From contig JABSQW010000175.1 of assembly GCA_013215605.1 (NCBI GenBank), positions 1 to 42,118 of the forward strand: a DNA stretch of 42,118 nt, given 5' to 3'. A model generated the notes under the pieces. That model was not told the DNA's origin. It did no database searches and saw nothing but the letters and a program-made list of their open reading frames with translations. Within the stretch, counting starts at the first letter, position 1; each line of letters starts with the position of its first letter. The stretch is from Myxococcales bacterium. Lineage in GTDB: Bacteria > Myxococcota_A > UBA9160 > SMWR01. Below, piece after piece: positions 15,311 through 24,187 of this stretch. The translations under genes were made by a program, and so were the position numbers.

Positions 15311-16197
15311 TCCGCAGCATGACGGGATTCGGTCGATCGTCCTTCCGCGTCGGACCGGCGTCCTTCGACGTCGAGGTGCGCTCGGTCAACCACCGCTACC
15401 TCGACGTGCGCAGCCGGCTGCCGCGGGCGTTCGGGTCTATCGATGTCGAGGTCAAGGAACGCGTTTCGAAGGTCTTCGCGCGCGGGAAGATCGAAGTCAA
15501 CGTCGTTGCGACGGAGGGTGAAGGCCCGAAGCCGCAGCTCGACATCGACCTCGAGGCCGCCCGCGCCTACGTGCGCGCCGCCGTGGAGCTCGCGGGCGGT
15601 GACGACGTCGCCGGCCCCCTCGACGTGGGCACGCTGCTCGCACTTCCCGGCGTAGCGAGTTTCACCGAGCCGGTGTTCGCGACCGATGAGCTCGTGGACA
15701 TGCTCGGGGTTGCCGTGGACGAGGCTCTCGCCGCCACGGACCGCATGCGCGCTGCCGAGGGTGCCACCCTCGAAAGCGAGCTCCTCGCGCGGATCGAGAA
15801 CGTCGACGCACTCGGTTCGGAGATCGAATGTCAGGCGGGGACGGTGGTGGAGGCCGGTCGCGAGCGCCTTCGCAAGCGATCGACGCAGCTCCAGGCCGAC
15901 ACCGGGCTCGTCGACGAGGCGCGCCTCTACCAGGAGATCGTCATCGCGGCAGACCGCCTCGACATCACGGAGGAGATCGTCCGGCTCCGCAGCCACATCG
16001 GGCAGTTTCGCTCCATCATCGAGTCCGGCGCCACCGGCAAGCCGGTGGGCCGTCGCCTCGATTTCCTCATGCAGGAGCTCGGTCGCGAGGTCAACACCAT
16101 CGGGTCGAAGGGCAGCGACGCGTCCATTGCCCACAACGTGGTGGAGCTCAAGAGCGAGCTCGAGCGCATCCGCGAGCAGGTTCAGAACATTGAGTGA
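15307..16197 (+). CDS. yicC: YicC-family endoribonuclease
   Basis: A 296-residue protein with the N-terminal signature [10 protein letters not shown], then [12 protein letters not shown], and the C-terminal DUF1732 block [18 protein letters not shown] with preceding acidic residues ([12 protein letters not shown]). Members of this family have been characterised as endoribonucleases with roles in small-RNA turnover and stationary-phase survival. The GTG start overlaps hldA (GTGA) and the end overlaps remA by 8 bases. The yicC-remA-gmk order is common in deltaproteobacteria and Firmicutes, so its link to LPS here is probably positional. Confidence 0.92.
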   Translation: MIRSMTGFGRSSFRVGPASFDVEVRSVNHRYLDVRSRLPRAFGSIDVEVKERVSKVFARGKIEVNVVATEGEGPKPQLDIDLEAARAYVRAAVELAGGDDVAGPLDVGTLLALPGVASFTEPVFATDELVDMLGVAVDEALAATDRMRAAEGATLESELLARIENVDALGSEIECQAGTVVEAGRERLRKRSTQLQADTGLVDEARLYQEIVIAADRLDITEEIVRLRSHIGQFRSIIESGATGKPVGRRLDFLMQELGREVNTIGSKGSDASIAHNVVELKSELERIREQVQNIE

Positions 16198-16468
16198 TCC
16201 GCGCCTGCTGAACGTCGGATACGGAAATCTGGTCGTGGCGTCGCGGGTGGTCGCGATCGTCGCACCCCAGGCGGCGCCGATGAAGCGCATGCGCGAGGAG
16301 GCGTCGAGTCGCGGCAAGCTCGTCGACGTCACCCAGGGTCGGCGCACACGCTCGATCATCGTCACCGACAGCGACCACGTGATCCTGTCGGCCATCAACC
16401 CCGACACCGTCGCTTCGCGTCTCGCGGTGGATCCCCTGGCGGCTCCGGAGGCGCGAGGCGAGGAGTGA
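16190..16468 (+). CDS. remA: RemA-like regulatory protein (DUF370)
   Basis: A 92-residue protein of the RemA/DUF370 family: [46 protein letters not shown] and a short tail. Bacillus RemA is a DNA-binding protein that assembles into rings and activates biofilm matrix and osmoprotection genes; the role in Gram-negatives is little known. The start is a TTG inside the end of yicC, preceded by AGCAGG about 9 bases upstream; no ATG or GTG fits the family start. The stop overlaps gmk (GTGA). The C-terminal roughly 12 residues (after VASRLAVD) are not conserved. Confidence 0.88.
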   Translation: MSDPRLLNVGYGNLVVASRVVAIVAPQAAPMKRMREEASSRGKLVDVTQGRRTRSIIVTDSDHVILSAINPDTVASRLAVDPLAAPEARGEE

Positions 16469-17094
16469 GCGCGGCCCGCGCCGGTATTCCGATCGTCGTG
16501 GCGGCACCTTCGGGCGCGGGCAAGACGAGCGTGTGTCGCGGCCTCGTCGACCTCGACGATGGCATCGAATTCTCGGTGTCGCACACGACGCGATCGCCTC
16601 GGAAGGGAGAGAGACCGGGCGTCCACTACCACTTCGTCGACGCGTCCGAGTTCGATCGGATGGTCGCCGCCGACGAGTTCCTCGAGTGGGCGGAGTACAA
16701 CGGCAACCGCTACGGGACGAGCTGGGACGCGATCGAAGGCCTGCTCGCTTCTGGGACCGACGTGCTGCTCGAGATCGAGGTCCAGGGCGCCCGTCAGGTC
16801 CGCGGGCGACTGCCGGCGGCACGCCTGGCGTTCCTGGTGCCGCCGTCGATGGACGTGCTCGAGGAGCGGCTGCGCGGCCGCGGCACCGACAGCGACGAGC
16901 AGATCGAAAAGCGTCTCGCCATCGCGCGCACCGAGCTTGCCGCCGTCGGCGAATTCGACTACGCGCTCGAGAACGACGTTCTCGAGCGCTGTGTCGCGGA
17001 CCTGGGCGCGATCGTCGCTGCGCTCCGGGCCGGAGACCCGGCCCCACTCGGCGATCGGTTCGATCCGGCAGCGGTCGCCGCCCGCTTTCGCTAA
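16465..17094 (+). CDS. gmk: Gmk, guanylate kinase
   Basis: A 209-residue enzyme phosphorylating GMP to GDP. Walker A is APSGAGKTS (14-22), then [13 protein letters not shown] and GVHYHFV, the GMP-binding [26 protein letters not shown], and the lid arginines near [10 protein letters not shown]. The length is standard. The GTG start overlaps the remA stop by 4 bases. Its product feeds the GTP pool that the downstream Rel/SpoT consumes, so the pairing makes metabolic sense. rpoZ, often found between gmk and spoT, is not present. Confidence 0.95.
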   Translation: MSAARAGIPIVVAAPSGAGKTSVCRGLVDLDDGIEFSVSHTTRSPRKGERPGVHYHFVDASEFDRMVAADEFLEWAEYNGNRYGTSWDAIEGLLASGTDVLLEIEVQGARQVRGRLPAARLAFLVPPSMDVLEERLRGRGTDSDEQIEKRLAIARTELAAVGEFDYALENDVLERCVADLGAIVAALRAGDPAPLGDRFDPAAVAARFR

Positions 17095-17128
17095 GATTTC
17101 TCAAGCACTTGATCTAAAAGGGAAATCT
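17094..17128 (+). other. Hairpin in the gmk-spoT gap
   Basis: AGATTTCTC (17094-17102) can pair with GGGAAATCT (17120-17128), 9 base pairs including one T-G wobble, across a 17-base loop. Within it, TCAAG-CA-CTTGA offers an alternative smaller hairpin. The 44-base gap is AT-rich compared with its surroundings and is the only gap in this operon. It could moderate transcription or translation into spoT, or be the scar of a lost rpoZ. Confidence 0.3.
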
Positions 17129-17138
17129 CCGGCGGCCG

Positions 17139-19289
17139 ATGTTGAGATTCAACGACATTGCCGACCGCATGCTCGAGTACAACCCCGCTTGTGACCTCGA
17201 GCTGCTGCAGCGCGCCTACGTCTACTCCGCGAAGGTCCACGAGGGCCAGGCGCGGTTGTCGGGCGAGCCGTACCTGATCCACCCGCTCGAGGTGGCGTAC
17301 ATCCTCGTCGAGATGCGGATGGACGCCACGACCGTCGCCGCGGGTCTGCTCCACGACTCTGTCGAGGACACGCTCACGACGGTCGGGGAGGTGCAACGCC
17401 TCTTCGGCGAGCAGGTCGCATTCCTCGTCGAGGGTCTCACGAAGATCGCGAAGATGGAGTTCAAGTCCGATCGCGAGCGACAGGCCGAGAACTTTCGGAA
17501 GATGCTCGTCGCGATGTCGAAGGACATCCGCATCCTGCTCATCAAGCTGGCCGATCGCCTCCACAACATGCGCACGCTTACCTTCATGAAGGAGGAGTCG
17601 CGGAGTCGCATCGCCCAGGAGACGCTCGACATCTACGCGCCCCTCGCGCACCGCCTCGGCATCTACTGGATGAAACAGGAGCTCGAAGAGCTCGCCTTTC
17701 GCTTCCTCAACGCCGACGTCGTCGAAGAGCTCGAACAGGCCCTCAAGAGCAAGCGCCAGGCGCGCGAGGTGTACGTCGAGGAGGTGATCGGCGTACTCTC
17801 GAAGAAGCTCGCCGATGCAGGAGTCAACTCCGAGGTGTCGGGCCGCCTGAAGGAACTCTCGTCGATCCACGCGAAGATGCAGAGCCACGGGCTCAGCCTC
17901 GACGAGATCTACGACACCATCGCGTTCCGCATCATTCAAGAGGGTCCACAGGAGAACGTGTACGCGGCGCTCGGCATCGTGCACTCGACCTGGGCGCCGG
18001 TGGCCGGTCGCTTCAAGGACTACGTCGCCCTGCCGAAGCCCAACGGCTACCAGTCGCTCCACACCACGGTGATCGGTCCCTACGGCGAGCGCATGGAGGT
18101 GCAGATCCGCACCGAGGATATGCACCACCAGGCCGAGTTCGGCATCGCGGCGCACTGGAAGTACAAGGAGGGTCGCCTCCAGGTCGACGGCGACGACGAA
18201 AAGTTCGCGTGGCTCCGTCAGCTGGTCGAATGGCACCGCGAGCTCGACGACCCCCACGAGTTCATCGACACCGTCAAGATCGACCTCTTCGAGGGCGAGG
18301 TGTTCGTCTTCACGCCCAAGGGCGAGGTGATCGACCTGCCACGCGGCGCGTCGACACTCGATTTTGCCTATGCGATCCACAGCGAGGTGGGCGAGCACTG
18401 TGCGGGCTCGAAAGTGAACGGAAAGATGGTTCCGTTGCGTCACCGCCTCGTCGACGGTGATACCGTCGAGATCATCACGAACCCGAATCAATACCCGCGC
18501 AAGGACTGGCTCGAGTTCGTCGTGACCGTGCGCGCGCGCAACCGCATCCGCCACGCGATCCGCGGAGCCGAGAAGGAGCGCAGTCGCGAGCTCGGTCGGG
18601 AGATCCTCACCCGAGAATTCCGGAAAGCAGGGCTGAACTTCAAGAAGGCCATGGAGGCAGGCGAACTCGGCGCTCTGGCGGGCAAGGGGCGCTCTGCCAC
18701 TGTCGACGACCTGCTGTCGTCCGTCGGCTACGGACGCACACCCGCGCGGGAAATCATCAAGCGACTGCGCGGCGAAAGCCCCGACGAGCCCGCAGAAGTG
18801 ACGAAGCCGGCGAAGCGGAGGGGGCTGTTCCGCCGCAAGGAGCCATCTTCGACCGGAATCCTCGTGTCGGGACACGCGGACGTCCTCGTGCGCTTCGGGC
18901 GCTGCTGCGCCCCGCTGCCCGGGGACGACGTCGTCGGTTTCCTCACGCGCGGACGCGGCGTCACGGTGCATACGGCGGACTGTCGAAAGGTCTTCGAGCT
19001 CGATCCCGAGCGGCGCATGGACGTCCAGTGGGAGGCCGACGGCGCGCCGCCGCGGCGCGTGAAGATCAGTGTCAAGTCACTCGACCGTCCCGGACTGCTC
19101 GCGAAGGTGACGAAGACCATCTCGTCGGCGTCGATCAACATCAGCGCCGCGCGGGTCATCACGAATCCCGACCAGCGCGCGGTGCAGACCTTCGACCTCT
19201 GGGTGAGCGACGTCGCCACGCTCAACGCCGTGATGAAGGACATCGAGCGGATCCGGGGCGTGCGATCCGTGGAGCGCATGAAGGGGTGA
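17139..19289 (+). CDS. spoT: Bifunctional (p)ppGpp synthetase/hydrolase, Rel/SpoT
   Basis: A 716-residue alarmone enzyme. Order: HD hydrolase domain (about 25-180) with SGEPYLIHP and HDSVEDT (72-78) intact; synthetase domain (about 235-350) with EIYDTIAFR, RFKDYVALPKPNGYQSLH and MEVQIRT-x13-GIAAHW-x-YK; TGS domain (about 386-450, starting VFVFTPKGE); a helical and Cys-containing linker with FGRCCAPLPGD; ACT domain (about 638-716). Both catalytic halves keep their key residues, so it should make and degrade (p)ppGpp. ATG start 44 bases after gmk; the ribosome site is modest (GGCGG 4 bases upstream). The stop overlaps the next glycosyltransferase gene (GTGA), tying it to LPS-core genes. The symbol rel would suit equally well. 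Confidence 0.94.
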   Translation: MLRFNDIADRMLEYNPACDLELLQRAYVYSAKVHEGQARLSGEPYLIHPLEVAYILVEMRMDATTVAAGLLHDSVEDTLTTVGEVQRLFGEQVAFLVEGLTKIAKMEFKSDRERQAENFRKMLVAMSKDIRILLIKLADRLHNMRTLTFMKEESRSRIAQETLDIYAPLAHRLGIYWMKQELEELAFRFLNADVVEELEQALKSKRQAREVYVEEVIGVLSKKLADAGVNSEVSGRLKELSSIHAKMQSHGLSLDEIYDTIAFRIIQEGPQENVYAALGIVHSTWAPVAGRFKDYVALPKPNGYQSLHTTVIGPYGERMEVQIRTEDMHHQAEFGIAAHWKYKEGRLQVDGDDEKFAWLRQLVEWHRELDDPHEFIDTVKIDLFEGEVFVFTPKGEVIDLPRGASTLDFAYAIHSEVGEHCAGSKVNGKMVPLRHRLVDGDTVEIITNPNQYPRKDWLEFVVTVRARNRIRHAIRGAEKERSRELGREILTREFRKAGLNFKKAMEAGELGALAGKGRSATVDDLLSSVGYGRTPAREIIKRLRGESPDEPAEVTKPAKRRGLFRRKEPSSTGILVSGHADVLVRFGRCCAPLPGDDVVGFLTRGRGVTVHTADCRKVFELDPERRMDVQWEADGAPPRRVKISVKSLDRPGLLAKVTKTISSASINISAARVITNPDQRAVQTFDLWVSDVATLNAVMKDIERIRGVRSVERMKG

Positions 19290-20128
19290 GTCGGCGCGCT
19301 GCCCGTGGCGTGGAGGGCGGCGCGGGTGGGCGGCCGCGGGTCTCGGCCTGTGTGGTCGCGCGGGACGCGGAGCGCACCCTCGAGCGCTGCCTCGCGTCCC
19401 TTGCCTTCGCGGACGAGCGCGTCGTGATCGTCGACGAACGCAGCTGCGACGCGACGGAGTCGATTGCGATCTCGGCGGGCGCCCGCGTGATCCGCCGCGC
19501 GTACGCGGGAAACGTAGAGCAGAAGAACTACGCACTCGATTGCGCCGGCGGCGACTGGGTGCTGGTGGTGGACGCTGACGAGGCGCTGTCGCCGGAGCTC
19601 GCGCGCAACGTGATGCGCTGGCTCGAGTCTCGGGCGGGCGCTTTCGACGGGGCAGAGCTGGGGCGTAAGACGCTGCACCTCGGGCGCTGGCTCGAATACG
19701 GTGACTTCCATCCCGACTGTCAGCTGCGCCTGTTTCGCCGCGAGCGCGGCCGCTTCTCCGGCGCGAATCCCCACGGACGCGTCCGGGTGGAAGGGCGCAT
19801 AGCAAAGATCGATGGCTGCCTCGAGCACCGCAGCTACGCGAATCTCGCCGACCAGATCGAGCGCGTCCGTGAGTTCTCCGCCATCGAGGCGGTCTCGCTG
19901 TGCGCGTCTGGGCGTCGCGTCAGGTGGACCGACCTCGCGCTGCGTCCGGCGGCCCGCTTCCTGCGCGCATACGTTCTCAATCAGGGCTTTCGCGACGGCT
20001 TCGCGGGCTTTGCCGTCGCCGTGGTGAGCGCATTTCACGTACTCGTGAAGTACGCGAGTGTCTTCGAGCGGGAGCAGCACGGCGTCGCCCCTCGCGAAGC
20101 CGCAGCTGCGAGTGCCCGCGCGCGGTGA
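19286..20128 (+). CDS. GT2 glycosyltransferase, WaaE/KdtX-like LPS-core enzyme
   Basis: A 280-residue family 2 glycosyltransferase. ACVVARDAERTLERCLASL opens the catalytic domain after about 17 disordered residues; VDERSCDAT, NYALDCAGGDWVLVVDADE (with the DAD metal motif) and a CQLRLFRRERGRF segment follow, as in WaaE/KdtX-type enzymes that add glucose to the inner core. The C-terminal part (about 215-262) is amphipathic and hydrophobic and may sit on the membrane. The GTG start overlaps the spoT stop; its own stop overlaps the GT4 gene (GTGA). Sugar specificity is inferred from family resemblance only. Confidence 0.83.
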   Translation: MSRRAARGVEGGAGGRPRVSACVVARDAERTLERCLASLAFADERVVIVDERSCDATESIAISAGARVIRRAYAGNVEQKNYALDCAGGDWVLVVDADEALSPELARNVMRWLESRAGAFDGAELGRKTLHLGRWLEYGDFHPDCQLRLFRRERGRFSGANPHGRVRVEGRIAKIDGCLEHRSYANLADQIERVREFSAIEAVSLCASGRRVRWTDLALRPAARFLRAYVLNQGFRDGFAGFAVAVVSAFHVLVKYASVFEREQHGVAPREAAAASARAR

Positions 20129-21297
20129 GGGTTCTCCACGTCACGAGCGACTGGAAGTGGACGGGACCGGCCGCGCCGATGCTCGAACTCATCCTCGCGC
20201 AGCGGGCACGGGGCTTCGCGGTCGATCTCGCGTGTCCGGCGCCGCCCCCGGGCGAGACCGTCAATCTGTGGGACCGGTCGGTGGCAGCGGGCGTACCGCC
20301 CGGATGTCTCTTGACGCGCGCGCGGGGCGTGTCGCCGTGGCGCGACGGGCCCGACACCCAGGCACTTGCAAGCTTCGTCGCGCGTGGCGACTTCGATGTC
20401 GTCCACGCGTGGCACACGCGCGACCACGTACTGTCGCTGCGCGCTGCAGCGCGGCGACGCCGCGCTGGACGGACCCGGCTGGTCCGCTCGCTGCCGACCG
20501 CGGAGCCGATCGCGCGCTGGCCGTGGAACCGCTGGCTGTTCGGTCGCGGGACCGATGCGCTCGTCTGTGTGTCGCCCACCGCGGCCGCTCGCAATCGACG
20601 CGTCCGCGGTGGGCGCCCGGTGACCGGAATCTTCGGCGCGGTCGACCTCGACCGCTTCGCTCCGGCGTCCCCGAGCGTGCGAATGCGCGTGGACCTCGGC
20701 CTCGACGGCGGGCACCGGGTGGTAGGCGTCGTGGCCCGAGCACAGCGCCATCGACGCTTCGATCTCCTCCTCGAGGCGGCGGCGCAGCTCGCCGCGAGGC
20801 GTCCGTCGTTCCGCCTGCTCGTCGTCGGACGCGGCACCCACCAGGTCGAGGTCGTCGACCGACCGGCGCGTGCGCTCGGTATCCGCGACCGCGTGATCCT
20901 CGCCGGGTATCGCAGTGCCGACTACGCGGATGTGCTGCGGACCTGCGATGTCTTGACGTACCTCGTTCCGGGTTCGGACGGGGGGTGTCGCGCGCTGCTC
21001 GAAGCGGCGGCGTGCGGAATTCCCGCCGTCGCGACGCGCCGGGGGACGCTGCCGGAGATCGTGATCGACGGTGAGACGGGTGTGCTCGTCGACGAAGATG
21101 CCGCGTCACTCGCCGCGGCGTGGGAAACGCTGCTCTTCGACGACGCGACACGCCGTCGGCTGGGCGATGCCGCGCGGCGCCGGGCGGTCGCGGTGTTCAA
21201 CCGCGAGCGGCTCGCCGAGGAGGTCGAGGCGGTCTACGCAGCCGCGATACCGAAGAGCGATCGACTGCCGTCGTCCGAGCCATCGCAGTGCACCTGA
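20125..21297 (+). CDS. GT4 glycosyltransferase
   Basis: A 390-residue GT-B enzyme of family 4. It begins VRVLHVTSDWKWTGPAAPM (acceptor-side Rossmann fold with a Gly-Pro instead of the usual double glycine). It then shows VHAWHTRDH, VSPTAA, GAVDLDRFAP, the donor-domain RVVGVVARAQRHRRFD, and the nucleotide-sugar motif SDGGCRALLEAAACGIPAVA, where the second Glu of the usual E-x7-E is kept and the first position is Asp/Gly-rich. It ends the nine-gene operon and meets the minus-strand methyltransferase gene 6 bases later. Likely an LPS-core or O-polymer transferase; substrate unknown. Confidence 0.85.
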   Translation: MRVLHVTSDWKWTGPAAPMLELILAQRARGFAVDLACPAPPPGETVNLWDRSVAAGVPPGCLLTRARGVSPWRDGPDTQALASFVARGDFDVVHAWHTRDHVLSLRAAARRRRAGRTRLVRSLPTAEPIARWPWNRWLFGRGTDALVCVSPTAAARNRRVRGGRPVTGIFGAVDLDRFAPASPSVRMRVDLGLDGGHRVVGVVARAQRHRRFDLLLEAAAQLAARRPSFRLLVVGRGTHQVEVVDRPARALGIRDRVILAGYRSADYADVLRTCDVLTYLVPGSDGGCRALLEAAACGIPAVATRRGTLPEIVIDGETGVLVDEDAASLAAAWETLLFDDATRRRLGDAARRRAVAVFNRERLAEEVEAVYAAAIPKSDRLPSSEPSQCT

Positions 21298-21303
21298 CCG
21301 GGT

Positions 21304-21894
21304 CTAGTGTCGTTCCCAACGCCCGATTCGACCGAAGCCGAGGGCGTGACGCGCTGCGGTTCGCCGGAAGCACCGCGACAGGTGCTCGTCGATTTCAGCG
21401 GGCTGCGAGCGGATCAGTCGCTCGCGTTCCGCGTCGAGTCCGAAGAAATGATCGAGGACCCGGTCCTTCAGAAAGCTGCGCTCCGGGACCATGGCCACCA
21501 CGAGCGGCGTTCGCTCGGCGAAGGCCGTCACCCACTCCCGGAGCCCGTCGGCGTCGATGTACATCATCACTTGGATCGCGAAGACGCAGTCGTAGCGCCG
21601 CGACAGCGGATCCGCGGTCGTCGAGAGTCGCGGGACGAGGTCGTAGCCGGTGTACTCGACACCATCGGGGAGGCGACCGCGGAGGTGCTGGGAGCCGCAC
21701 CCGTAGTCGAGGACCGACATTCCCGACTCGAGGCCGGCGAGGCGCGCGCAGCGCCCGAGCACCCAGTGGTGGTAGATCGCCGTCGGCCGCGACGTTTCGT
21801 ACTGCAGGTGGTTCTGATCGATGTCGACGAAGCTCGGATCACTCGCGCGTGCGCCGAAGCGCGCTCCGCTCGGTTCGTGGCTTCGATTGCTCAC
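21304..21894 (-). CDS. Class I SAM-dependent methyltransferase
   Basis: A 196-residue protein with the SAM-binding glycine-rich motif VLDYGCGS (61-68), an acidic second strand end (YTGYDLV), and FAIQVMMYID as motif IV-like strand. The layout matches small Methyltransf_11/12-type enzymes, often found with glycosyltransferases and acting on sugars or lipids. The GTG start at 21894 is preceded, 7 bases upstream, by TAGCCT, which could be a -10 element for a leaderless message. It is convergent with the GT4 gene and divergent from the GT39 gene. Substrate not identifiable. Confidence 0.8.
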   Translation of the reverse strand: MSNRSHEPSGARFGARASDPSFVDIDQNHLQYETSRPTAIYHHWVLGRCARLAGLESGMSVLDYGCGSQHLRGRLPDGVEYTGYDLVPRLSTTADPLSRRYDCVFAIQVMMYIDADGLREWVTAFAERTPLVVAMVPERSFLKDRVLDHFFGLDAERERLIRSQPAEIDEHLSRCFRRTAARHALGFGRIGRWERH

Positions 21895-21966
21895 GATCGG
21901 AAGGCTATGCCCCGGTGGCGAGGCATGCCATCACGGCCGGACCCCGAGGATCGCTCCCGCATCGAG

Positions 21967-21980
21967 TATCCTGTCGACCC
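21967..21980 (+). promoter_or_regulatory. -10-like TATCCT directly before a GT39 gene
   Basis: TATCCT (21967-21972) ends 8 bases before the ATG at 21981. No Shine-Dalgarno sequence lies in that interval. If it acts as a -10 element, transcription would start at or within a base or two of the ATG, giving a leaderless mRNA. Similar spacing occurs before purM and ftsY. Confidence 0.35.
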
Positions 21981-23357
21981 ATGGCGTCTCTCACGCAGCC
22001 CGCGGCGTCGCGCGCTTCCTCGGAGTGGCGCCTGCGGCTGGGCGTCGTCCTGCTCATCGCGCTAGGGCTGAGACTGATCACCCTGTCGCCGTTCCTCGGT
22101 GCGAAGGCGGTCTTCGACGAGGCCTACTACCTCTCGGTGGCGAGCGACATCCGAGAGGGAAGGGGCCACACGAACGGTCTCAGCGGCTCCGAAGAGCCAT
22201 CCGCGGGCAAACCTCCTCTGTATCCCGCACTGCTGGCGGGCTTGCAGATGCTGTGGGGTCGCGACCCGACCCTTCTCCGCTCGTTCCAGATCGTGCCGTC
22301 GCTGATCACCGTGGCGCTCGTCTTCTCCATGGCAGCGCGCCGATATGGAACCCGCGCGGGCCTGGCGAGCGGGCTCTTCTGCGCGCTGTCGCCGTCACTC
22401 GTCCACTACAGCCACTTGATCTGGCCCGAGAGTCTGGCGGCCTTGCTGGTCGCGCTCTTCTTCTGGTTCGTCGAACGCTACGACCGCCTCGGGCGTCTTC
22501 GCGACATCGCTCTCGCCGGCGTCGTGCTCGGCGTGTCTGCGCTCAACAAAGGGGTCTGGGTCTACTTCGGCGTCCTGGTGATCGGGTGGCTGCTGTTTCG
22601 CAAGCGAGATTTACGAGCCGCCGCCGCGCCCGCCGCGCTGTTCGCGGTTGCCGCCGCCGTCGTGATCCTTCCGTGGACCGCTCGCAACCACCGGGAACTC
22701 GACCGCGTCGTCCTCGTCGCAAATCAGACGTGGTTCGCGATCGCCGTGGGCAATCTCTACCCCGTCGACGACTGGTACCTGGGCTCGACGCCCAAGCGCG
22801 AGCGCCAACTCCTCATGGCAGCCGCGAATCAATACCCGGAATTCGAACGCGAAGACTTCTATCGCGAGGTGGCGCTCCAGGTCATCGGAGACCATCAGCC
22901 CTGGTGGATCTTCCAGAAGATGGTGCGCGCGCCCGCGGCACTCTACGGCCTCGAGTCGGGCCAGCTGCGTTTCGTCGAGAACGGCTGGATCGATCCGGGG
23001 CCGACCGTTTCACGCGCGCTCGTCGTCTACGACGTGCTCGGCCACTACGCGACCTTGATTCCAGCGGTCGTCGCGCTGTGGGTCATTCCCGGGGGTCCCG
23101 TGAAGTGGCTCGCCGTGCTCGCGGTCCTGTACCTCAACGGCATCCACGTGCTTGCGAACGCCTTTCCGCGCTACCACGTCGTGATGCTCCCCATCGTATT
23201 CACCTACGCGGGCGCACTCGCGGCCCGGTCCTTCGACGCGAAGCAGGTCGCGACGTGGCGGTGGGTCGGCGCCGCGGCCAGCGCCGCTGCCTTCGTGTTG
23301 ATTCCGCTCCCGCGTTCGCTCGCGTACCTGAGCGGGCTCTGGGCGGGCATCGGCTGA
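21981..23357 (+). CDS. Membrane glycosyltransferase of the GT39/ArnT (PMT) superfamily
   Basis: A 458-residue polytopic membrane protein. The first transmembrane helix (about 20-36) is followed by a periplasmic loop with the acidic pair FDEAYYL, the catalytic DE of PMT/ArnT-type GT-C enzymes, then GKPPLYPALLAGL and about 9-11 further hydrophobic segments, with a periplasmic domain near 245-340. Such enzymes take a sugar from an undecaprenyl- or dolichyl-phosphate carrier and attach it to lipid A, LPS or proteins on the periplasmic side. The stop and the next ATG overlap (TGATG), so it is coupled to an LpxO-like hydroxylase gene, suggesting lipid A modification. Acceptor and sugar are not readable from the sequence. 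Confidence 0.82.
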   Translation: MASLTQPAASRASSEWRLRLGVVLLIALGLRLITLSPFLGAKAVFDEAYYLSVASDIREGRGHTNGLSGSEEPSAGKPPLYPALLAGLQMLWGRDPTLLRSFQIVPSLITVALVFSMAARRYGTRAGLASGLFCALSPSLVHYSHLIWPESLAALLVALFFWFVERYDRLGRLRDIALAGVVLGVSALNKGVWVYFGVLVIGWLLFRKRDLRAAAAPAALFAVAAAVVILPWTARNHRELDRVVLVANQTWFAIAVGNLYPVDDWYLGSTPKRERQLLMAAANQYPEFEREDFYREVALQVIGDHQPWWIFQKMVRAPAALYGLESGQLRFVENGWIDPGPTVSRALVVYDVLGHYATLIPAVVALWVIPGGPVKWLAVLAVLYLNGIHVLANAFPRYHVVMLPIVFTYAGALAARSFDAKQVATWRWVGAAASAAAFVLIPLPRSLAYLSGLWAGIG

Positions 23358-24187
23358 TGCTCGAGATCGCGTCGTTCATGGCGATCGGTCTCGTCGTCGC
23401 ATTCGCGGTTGCGAGTCGCCTCGATCCGCTGCAGAAGAAGAAGCTCAAGGGCGGCGTCAACCGCTTCTTCGAGTGGATGGAGGATCGCGGCCACCTCGCT
23501 CGCATGCCGAGCTTTGATCCCGGGGGATACAAAGACTACCCGGAGCTCCGCGTTCTCGAGGAGCACTGGAAGGAGATTGCCGCCGAGTGCGCGGTGTTGA
23601 TGGAGCGCCGCGACGTCCTCGTGCCGATGCAGAAGCTGGGCGGTGGCTACACGGTCAGTGAGATCCACGCGGCCGACTGGAAGACCCTGATGTTCAAGTC
23701 GGGTCGCTTCATCGAGGAGAATTGCCTCCTGGCGCCGCGCACGGCGGAGCTTCTCGCGAGCATTCCCGGTGCCGACACGGCCTTCTTCTCGGTGCTCGAG
23801 CCCGGGGAGCGGATCGAGCCCCACTGGGGCTACTACAAGGGCTTCGTCCGCTACCACCTCGGCGTGTTGATTCCCTACAACAATGTGAACGGCGAGTGCT
23901 TCATCCGATTGAACAGCGACCCGGACGTGAAGCGCACGCAGGCACGCGAGCGCATAGACGAGGGCGTCGCGTACTACTGGAAGAATGGGGAAGGGGTCTT
24001 CTTCGACGACACACACCTCCACGATGCGCACAATCGTTCGGATCGGGTTCGTGTCGTGCTCTTTGTCGACGTTCGCAAGAAGATGCCCGCACCGCTGCGC
24101 TGGCTCAACCAGCTCTTCGTGTTCATTGCTCACAGCGACAGTTCGGTGCGGAGGATTCGGGAGAACGCGCGAATCAGAACGTCGTGA
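23357..24187 (+). CDS. LpxO-like aspartyl/asparaginyl beta-hydroxylase family dioxygenase
   Basis: A 276-residue protein with an N-terminal membrane anchor (about 3-19), a basic stretch (KKKLKGG), then an Asp/Asn beta-hydroxylase-type cupin domain (about 85-240). Fe(II)/2-oxoglutarate ligands are readable: PHWG (His156), DDTHLHD (His222 by alignment with the family) and the 2-oxoglutarate arginine in RVRVVLFVDV (Arg232). A second hydrophobic stretch lies near 249-258. This anchor-plus-dioxygenase layout is that of LpxO, which 2-hydroxylates the secondary acyl chain of lipid A. Its coupling to a GT39 gene and its overlap with the convergent MsbA-like gene fit that role. Protein hydroxylation remains possible. 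Confidence 0.82.
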   Translation: MLEIASFMAIGLVVAFAVASRLDPLQKKKLKGGVNRFFEWMEDRGHLARMPSFDPGGYKDYPELRVLEEHWKEIAAECAVLMERRDVLVPMQKLGGGYTVSEIHAADWKTLMFKSGRFIEENCLLAPRTAELLASIPGADTAFFSVLEPGERIEPHWGYYKGFVRYHLGVLIPYNNVNGECFIRLNSDPDVKRTQARERIDEGVAYYWKNGEGVFFDDTHLHDAHNRSDRVRVVLFVDVRKKMPAPLRWLNQLFVFIAHSDSSVRRIRENARIRTS

